Positions 58,401 to 64,000 of a DNA stretch of 64,000 bases are shown in pieces (the first letter of the stretch is position 1; every line of letters begins with the position of its first letter). Made by a program: the position numbers and the translations under genes. Source of the stretch: Durusdinium trenchii (lineage: Eukaryota > Sar > Dinophyceae > Suessiales > Symbiodiniaceae); contig CAXAMN010023384.1 of assembly GCA_963970005.1 (NCBI GenBank), positions 271,817-335,816 of the forward strand, in the 5' to 3' direction. The notes under the pieces were generated by a model that saw only the letters and a program-made list of their open reading frames with translations, did not search any database and had not been told where the DNA came from.

Positions 58401-60404
58401 AGCGATCGGCTTTCGGTGCATAGCTCAACTTAAGAGATCCGGGATCGGCGCGGCCGAATACAACGGAGCCTTCAGCTCTTCCCATCTCCTCCGTCGATCG
58501 CACGCTTTTCGCTCCAAAACTGCGAAATTCTGGAGGGCGACGCGGTGAATCAAGCCATGCGCTCAAGGTCTTACCATCAACAAGCGAATGTACCTGCCTC
58601 ATGCGACTAAGGCATGACGTAAAACGACCCGTTCACCACCTACAGTCAGGGAGGTCTTAGATGTGTCGCTTACTGTTCACCATGACAAACAAATCGACAC
58701 GTGGTTTTTGTCGGGCCTGCAAATCGACACGTGCCTGGCACGAAAATACCTGGGAGATGAACAGCAGGGCATGGCAGGACACTGACATAGGTATATATTC
58801 TATATTACACAAACAAACTTCGAGCTTCTCACAAATAGTATGTGCATGTATGTGCTCTTCTGCAAATGCCGTTCCTTTTATTTTAAAACCACTGCTTCCA
58901 TCCATGCGGCCACGAGAGTTTCCCCGATCCAATGTTCCGAAACAAAAACAAAGCAAATAAATAGTGAAATGGTGTATATCATGGTATACTTGGTATATCC
59001 CATGACCAGGTTTCAGTGGATAATGGTAACTTTAAAGGCCTAGAAAGAGTGATGTCCTTGTTTACCCACTGTTACAGGATGTTACAGGTAATGGGACAAA
59101 CCCAACGAATAGACATTAAAGGCGAGAAATGACACTGACCTAACACATTCGGACCTGGTCCATGAAAGCTGTGAAAGACATGAGGAACCCAAAACACGGC
59201 TCATTCTTGCATCATTCATGCAAACGGAATGTTCTAATCATGCTCGATTGAAACCCGAATCGTCCGAGTCGCCTCCGCTTGGTGCCCGGTCGGAAGGGGC
59301 CTGCCACCCCCACCCTCCATCCGGGCCTCCTCCTCACCCTGGAACAGCTGTTGTCCTGGCTTCTCCTGGCGTCCAACGTCAGAAGCTTGGAGCGTTCTCA
59401 CGTGGGTTCCCATCTCCAACGTTGGGTTGCACTTATGATGCGATCTCCAACGTCGGAGACATTGACACGTGTTATAGGATTCTTACTTACTAAGAAAGCG
59501 TATCTTTCCAGATCTTTCCAGGGGGCCTCGGTTGTTGATCATCACCAACTATAATTATGTGAGTGGTTCATTGGGAAGGAAGCCAACAAACTAGCATCCT
59601 TTAGTGGACCGTTCACAGATCCAGGTCATAAAGAGCATGGTTTTTAGATGAACAAGCGGTGTGAAGACCCAATGAAATCCACAGAAACGACAGCTGAATT
59701 TATGTGGGTGTCGACTGTCGGCTCTGGAAAAAGTGTTGTTGATCTTGCACTCAACTTGCTATCTAAGATATCGGTTGACTCTCAAAAGCCCTTTCACGTA
59801 GAAGCAAGTAGAAGTGTTTCTAGGTACCCAAAGAAAGATATTGAACAACACATATGCCCACAGAGCAGCAAAACCGGTTCAAAAGGATATGTGACCAAAA
59901 GTGAGTGAATTATGAATTCAATCATGGGCGTTCACGAAGGCATTGGGCACTTAAGGTCTGCAACAATTTATGGTCTGCAAACCAACTCTCACCAGATGCG
60001 CTGCTTTGTTTTGTTCAGTATTAAGCAATAGGTACTGTTCGAAACCTCCGGTCGAACATACACTCTGGCAAAAATCATCGTACTGGAGACCTTGAAGTGA
60101 TTCGCTGAATAACACAATTTTTGGATGATCTTGGCAACAAAAGTAAACAGTATGATTCTGATTGATTCTGTGTGAAGATCTTGGAATCAAACCCGGTCTT
60201 CTTCACTCTTTTGTGCAGCATCCTCATATGTAGGCCATAAATTTGCTTCCTGCTTGGAGGCTTGATTCAGTTATATATATATGCTCTACCAATGGGCTTC
60301 GGCGAAACTTCCCTGGGATGTGGCTGGGGCGTTGGAGACTCCTCCACCACGTGCACGATGGAGCGCGGCAGCGAAAAGACATATGGCATCAAACGAACCA
60401 AACG

Positions 60405-60450
60405 AGGGGCATTGCTACTAGGAGCAAGGACGCTACTAGGGGCTCCTGCA
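60405..60450. repeat. CCCCTAGTAGC-family repeat, inverted copy
   Basis: GAGGGGCATTGCTACTAGGA and GCTACTAGGGGCTCCTGC form the reverse complement of the unit at 48,182-48,222. Confidence 0.75.
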
Positions 60451-61726
60451 ATCCGTATGACCAGTTCAAACCCCGAAAAACATATCTTCATTCTTCATCA
60501 CCAGACTTCTTAAAACGTGGACGAAAAGCTTCAGCCACCGGTTATCGTCAAAGCATCGGGGCACCCCATCTAGATTGTTCCTATCTGTCCTGCGCCTAGA
60601 ACACATCACATCACGAGTTGTTGCTCCACAAAAATTCCCAAAGAGCCATGCGGAAAGAGCCATGGGAAAGAGCCATGGAGGCTCCAGAGACCTGTTCCAA
60701 GAAAAATGCATAAGAAAAGATCCTTCCCATCCTTATCCTCCCTCGAAACACCGCCATTGTCCTTCGTGGCTGGGTATCCTGAAGAGCGACATGACAGGGT
60801 GGAAAACACTGTCACCCAATATTCCAATGCGTTTACGGTGACTGTTAAGAGAAATTACGCCTGAAACATGAAACATTTTTCAAACACATCTCTATTCACT
60901 GCAACTGTATACGTTGTACATTGACAACTGATTGGTTGGTTTTTCTGAAGATTTGCCCTGGAGAAAAAAACTTGAACAACACCTGTTTGTCCCTCATCTT
61001 CCTTGGCTTCTTATCAGTCCCAAATTCTTTAGGTCAGCTTCTGTATTATGTTGAACAGGCCTTTGGCAGCTGCACACCACTGCTTGTCTGAAACTCATCT
61101 TGGTTCAGCTGTCTTGATAGGAGCCCTAGCCATCCCTTGCCATCCTAGTGCGAACATGCATAAATCATATAACAAGTGTTTAACAAGTTTTAACTAACAC
61201 AAGCTCACAAGTACGACGCCCTCCCCAGGTGCATTGACACCAAGTGCCAAAGACCGAAGCAGCAGGGAATGCGCAAAGAAAAGGCACAGTTTGCCACGAG
61301 TCGTCCATGTTCCATGTCCAATCCCAAGCATCCATGGGACTGGAAGCGGTACCTACCTTAGGGTCACTTTCATATGGTAAATGTATGTATACAGTCAGTA
61401 TACATATAGTCTCATGGATGGTTTTTCATGCTCACCCAAGAATGGACCGTTCTTTCTCTCACCAATCCACCTTGCTGTTGCTCGCTCCGCTCTCAATGCA
61501 GCTCGTTCCTGCTCTCCCACCACCCGCCGTCACCTACCTTGCGACGGACTCCAGGAAGAGCTGCGGTGACTCGCTCTGGACAGCGCAGGCGAGGCGACCG
61601 AGAGGTGAAGTTTGAGAGTTCAGAGGGCACAGCATGAGATATGTTGTAAATATATAACATATATATGTATATATATAGAGTGATATGAACATAAACTAAT
61701 ATACATATGATGACAAACATTACATA

Positions 61727-61770
61727 TACATACATACATACATACATACATACATACATACATACATACA

Positions 61771-61801
<31 letters not shown>
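61727..61801. repeat. (CATA)n microsatellite
   Basis: About 18 uninterrupted CATA/TACA units, flanked by TATATA-rich sequence (61,650-61,690 and 61,800-61,815). Confidence 0.97.
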
Positions 61802-61803
<2 letters not shown>

Positions 61804-62082
61804 CATATATACAGATGTTACAGATTAGATGATAATAGATGTATGTATATAATGGCAGATATACCGGGGAACACTGCTTGGTTGAAACCAAGCAAATGGG
61901 AATCTCAATATTGATCGACGTTGCTATCATGGTCAGAGAACTCTTCCGTTTCTGCAATTCAACTAAGAGAACCGTCTTTGGAATCCATTTTTGCAAAAGC
62001 TCGTTCAGGTCGGATGGCTGGCTCTTTGGCGCTGTTGGTGACTTCCAAAGGCAACCCTGTGCTCATTCGTCTGCACGATGAG

Positions 62083-62949
62083 CTACATGAAACCGATGAA
62101 ATTGGCCAGGGCATGAGGGTTCGGATGCTTCGCCTTGTAGCAAACCATCTTACTCTTGCTCCATCCTGCGCTGAGGATGTCCCCTAGCACATGGTGCGCC
62201 GTGATTCCCTCCAGCCTCGGACGTCCAATGGCTGCAGAAAAAAAATGCCCGTTTGATGCAATTTACCTTGGTCAAGACTCTCGTTGTGGGATTTCTAGGG
62301 TCAACGTTACCCCTTGGGAAACATCTGAAGTCCAAGTCCATCAGCCAAGTCACCGTTCTTCTGTCAGGTACTTATCAAAGTCCCAACTCGAGCCGGGGTT
62401 GAAGACGTGGCCGCTCACGCGGCGGAAGCTGCCCTCTTGAGTGAGAGACTTAGCTAATTGAACAGCTAAGGCTCCGCCCAGCGAATGTCCAGTGACTATT
62501 ATGTCACTATGTGGTGTCTGCTTCACGACCGTTTTGACCTCATCAATGACCTCTTCAACAAGGGGCATGAACTCATTGAGATTGAAGAGGATCATCGCGT
62601 CATGCGCCAGGCCAGCACGAGCAGCAGTACCCTGGAAAGCGACCAGGAGTTTCTTACCACTGTCAGCACAAGCAAAAAGGGCATATTTTGGGTTGCTCAA
62701 GAGCAGCTTCCATCCACAGGCACTGGCTTTAGCCTCCCGGTCGGCTTCTTCTTGTTCATACATCACTTTGCTGATCTTTGCCAGGCTCTTGGCTTCTTCA
62801 GCCATGTCTTCAGCACGCTGCGCGCTCCGGAACCTCATGGGCGCGAGGACTAGTGGGATTAGTACGGTGGCAGCCGTGAACCCCAGCACGCCGCGCAACG
62901 GGTCTAGCACGTTCATCACCGGCATGGCAGTCACGGCAGCGATGGGCAT
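62083..62949 (-). CDS. class 3 lipase family protein, complete, three exons
   Basis: Alpha/beta-hydrolase expected to cleave ester bonds of lipids. Exons 62,949-62,372, 62,324-62,267 and 62,208-62,083 join without phase error to 253 codons plus TAG. Introns are 47 and 58 nt, both GT...AG. N-terminal hydrophobic segment (residues about 14-37, LDPLRGVLGFTAATVLIPLV) could be a membrane anchor or transit signal. The core has LLVAFQGTAARAG, the nucleophile elbow VTGHSLGGALAVQLA (Ser), HVFNPGSSWDFDK, then RGNVDPRNPTTRV with a candidate catalytic Asp. The last exon ITAHHVLGDILSAGWSKSKM ends near HPNPHALANFIGFM with a candidate His. The length is usual for short protist lipase-3 proteins. No disruption is seen. 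Confidence 0.9.
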
Positions 62950-64000
62950 TTATTATACTTGAGAGGCGGGAACGAAAGCGATGACAACGATGAATGTGAG
63001 AACACCTTAAAAATTCCCTGGGGATGATGTTTGTGATGTCGTGTCCCTTTGGGCACCCCCCTAGTCAATATCGCTTCAATACGTTAAGGGGGGGGTCCTC
63101 AGTGGCGGGGTGGGGTAAACTGAAACTTCAGCTGACCTCCTTCGGAGATCGCTTTCGTGATTGTGCAAACATATATATATATACTATAGTCATATTGGGT
63201 CTAACATGGTCTGACCCATTACTTCAAACGGGAGCACTGCATACACATATATAGACCTCTCCGCCTTCTCCCTTTCCATTTCACCATGTTTTCACTGTGT
63301 CATGTCTCTGATCCCAACACATGTCCTTGCAGGACCGACTCTGAAGAAGACCTCTTCAGAAGACGCGATCACTTCTTTGACTTCCTCCAGTGCATTGAGA
63401 ACACCAAAATGGGTTTGGATTTGGATTTGGATCTTACGAATCAACAGCAACGTGTAAAAGGACCTGGACCGCCAACCCCACTGCTTGGGTTTCTCCACCC
63501 GGGCCGGATATCAGTTGAACACCAACTTTTCTAGTGCGTCCTGGTGTAGAAGAACCGCATTTTCACACGCCTGCATCGACGGAACATTCCACACGCCTTC
63601 ATGTTGCTTGCTTTCCGCAGAGATTCCTCCAGATCTTCACCTCGTCACCCAAGAGGGCTGAAACGGCCGACGAGCAAAGCCGAACTCAGAACTTCCAGTA
63701 GAGGCCATGGCTCCAGAATTGGAGAGGCACAGTATAGAATCCAAAATGTTGTCTTCTATATCTATATATTGAGAACCTTATCGGTTGCAAACTCAGAGTG
63801 CCTGTTCCGACAAACACAGTCTTTTCTTTGGGCAAAGAAAAAAACTCGGTGTTTTCACCCGCAGCAAAGAGATGCAAAGAGGTCATCCATCCTCATTTGC
63901 TCCTCAGTTGCTTCTCACTTGCTCTGGCCTCCCATTTTTCCGAGGACCTGAATCTGAATCTCTTCCTCCCGCTCATCCTGCCGATCGACCCGGTGGGCTG
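62950..64000. other. right edge of window, no clear gene
   Basis: Upstream flank of the lipase gene. It contains G-rich runs (63,086-63,095), a short TATATA stretch (63,172-63,182) and three GGATTT units at 63,415-63,432. A plus-strand frame at 63,286-63,534 has no recognisable feature. Confidence 0.5.

Larger units (their letters stand above)
55470..62082. other. long interval with few signals
   Basis: Isolated minus-strand coding-like fragments occur at about 56,290-56,440 (MDSMKGPLDHTVAAALPSKD, then TDVEGARIGSIWLVRV) and 58,420-58,570 (AKSVRSTEEMGRAEGSVVFG). There is a plus-strand frame at about 56,940-57,118. None shows a known domain. Small repeats: CAAATCGACACGTG twice (58,689 and 58,721), AAAGAGCCATG three times (60,640-60,680) and the CATA microsatellite. 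Confidence 0.45.

Overview
This window looks like nuclear DNA of a dinoflagellate, and a Symbiodiniaceae-like genome would fit. The evidence: an alpha-tubulin gene whose introns begin with GA or GC instead of GT, a strict AG|G acceptor habit throughout, long runs of small exons on one strand, tiny introns (about 47-60 nt), abundant minisatellites and foldback repeats, and a Ty1/copia element of the type common in these genomes. The species assignment is inference; no rRNA, tRNA or spliced-leader gene was recognised.

Layout. 0-1.3 kb: last three exons of alpha-tubulin (+). 1.3-7.7 kb: gene-poor, with hairpins and minisatellites. 7.7-28.8 kb: a unidirectional (+) block of intron-rich genes. It holds an unrecognised gene A ending at 15,103, an unrecognised helical and lysine-rich gene B ending at 22,936, a nearly intronless gene C (23,615-25,635) with about five copies of an undescribed repeat, and a DNA cytosine-5 methyltransferase gene (25,693-28,771, about 12 exons) starting only 57 bp after gene C. 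28.8-35 kb: repeats, a MITE-like foldback and an extremely AT-rich block.

35-46.3 kb holds two minus-strand copia elements. A 5'-truncated, decayed one lies at about 35.1-37.56 kb. A full-length one with 225-231 bp LTRs (38,255-46,262) is inserted into AT-rich DNA. Both carry, directly after RNase H, an extra reading frame with one membrane segment followed by a coiled coil. In the complete element its ATG overlaps the pol stop as ATGA. The same polyprotein has a methyltransferase-like segment between protease and integrase. It is inactivated by two in-frame stops, a frameshift and a 32-bp tandem duplication.

46.3-64 kb is sparser: a plus-strand multi-exon gene at 49,992-51,224 (unrecognised), minus-strand exons near 55 kb, a second copy of the foldback element, a CATA microsatellite and, near the end, a complete three-exon class 3 lipase gene on the minus strand.

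The most interesting items are the conserved membrane/coiled-coil frame of the copia elements, the methyltransferase-like module inside the polyprotein, the intron-containing DNMT next to a novel repeat protein, and the two-copy foldback element. Exon boundaries were worked out by hand from frame and splice-site consistency. Where phases join exactly I give base positions; elsewhere positions are approximate.
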